A stretch of DNA of 64,000 bases from NCBI RefSeq assembly GCF_007995155.1, contig NZ_CP042593.1, positions 2,894,001-2,958,000 of the forward strand, given 5' to 3'. The stretch's first letter is position 1; each line of letters begins with the position of its first letter. Below, piece after piece: positions 63,767 through 64,000 of this stretch. Position numbers and translations under genes: made by a program. The notes under the pieces are model-generated. The model was not told the origin of the DNA, made no database searches, and worked only from the letters and a program-made list of their open reading frames with translations. This DNA comes from Cytobacillus dafuensis. Its GTDB lineage: Bacteria > Bacillota > Bacilli > Bacillales > Cytobacillaceae.

Positions 63767-64000
63767 GACAATTCTTCCTCCTCTAGAGGCCTAGCTATAA
63801 TTTTAAGATCACATCCAATTGTTTGTACTGACTTGAACTTGAGTTTTTTTGCATGCTCGACAATCTCAATACCTTGTCCACCAATAAAAGGGATTGCGGT
63901 TACTCCGCCAATTATTTTTGGTGCAACATATAAAATGATTTGCTGATAAGCATTATTATCGATAAAGGAGGAATGAATCTCGGAACCTCCTTCTACTAAT
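63748..64000 (-). CDS. ribD: Riboflavin biosynthesis protein RibD, partial
   Basis: C-terminal part of the deaminase/reductase. From the right edge the reverse strand reads LVEGGSEIHSSFIDNNA, YVAPKIIGGVTAIPFIGGQG and KLKFKSVQTIGCDLKIIA, the end of the reductase domain, and stops at 63748. The deaminase domain and any FMN riboswitch lie beyond the window. First gene seen of the rib operon (ribD-ribE-ribBA-ribH). Confidence 0.93.
   Translation of the reverse strand, partial: LVEGGSEIHSSFIDNNAYQQIILYVAPKIIGGVTAIPFIGGQGIEIVEHAKKLKFKSVQTIGCDLKIIARPLEEEELSCLRES

Overview
The window looks like chromosomal DNA of an endospore-forming, low-GC Bacillaceae bacterium (Bacillus sensu lato). The evidence is a GerA-type germinant-receptor operon, an H-type small acid-soluble spore protein, Ku/LigD of the Bacillus architecture, T-box and cobalamin riboswitches, AGGAGG-type ribosome binding sites and frequent GTG/TTG starts. 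I see no rRNA, tRNA, CRISPR array, prophage or intact insertion sequence. I cannot name the species.

Layout. 1-4941: trp operon on the minus strand (trpE, trpG/pabA, trpD, trpC, trpF running off the left edge) behind one promoter and two tandem tryptophan T-box leaders. 4961-10566: MOSC protein, MFS exporter, a type I toxin-antitoxin locus of the holin-like toxin family, a DUF2935 protein, a polysaccharide deacetylase and a broken YyaL-type gene. 10748-14607: glycerate module (GntP permease, glycerate kinase, divergent CdaR-like regulator). 14918-17232: ferrous iron uptake operon feoA/feoB with FeoB split into two overlapping genes. 17772-21500: gerA-type germination operon. 21684-22423: two-gene fluoride exporter. 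24035-29419: membrane glycosyltransferase operon ending in a small unrecognised peptide gene, then a galU pseudogene and galE. 30620-32782: LysE and APC transporters.

32951-37449: a cobalamin riboswitch with its own promoter and terminator controls a class I ribonucleotide reductase (alpha, beta) with a translationally coupled flavodoxin. It is presumably a B12-independent reductase made when cobalamin is scarce. 37519-42828: ilvD, a DoxX protein behind an FNR/CRP-like palindrome, an orphan OppA lipoprotein and a small HxH membrane protein. 43007-44711: bioY-bioB behind a BirA-type operator. 44812-46868: an HssRS-like heme-sensing two-component system without hrtAB nearby. 46987-51399: sspH, a Gmad2 gene fragment and a cold-shock group (YdjO, two Csp proteins, DEAD-box helicase). 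53380-59828: glpD, glpK and divergent ku/ligD. 59843-64000: an EAL-HDOD protein and the riboflavin operon (ribD partial, ribE, ribBA, ribH).

Two things cut across these regions. A dispersed repeat of about 134 bp occurs three times (21515, 31247, 62979), each with a strong hairpin at one end. One copy supplies the 3' end of the lysE-type gene and another separates ribE from ribBA. Gene decay is also visible at galU, the YyaL-type gene and a Gmad2 domain gene. The best leads for something undescribed are the flavodoxin-coupled RNR under cobalamin control, the 54-residue Cys-Gly-Gly peptide at the end of the glycosyltransferase operon, and the dispersed repeat.
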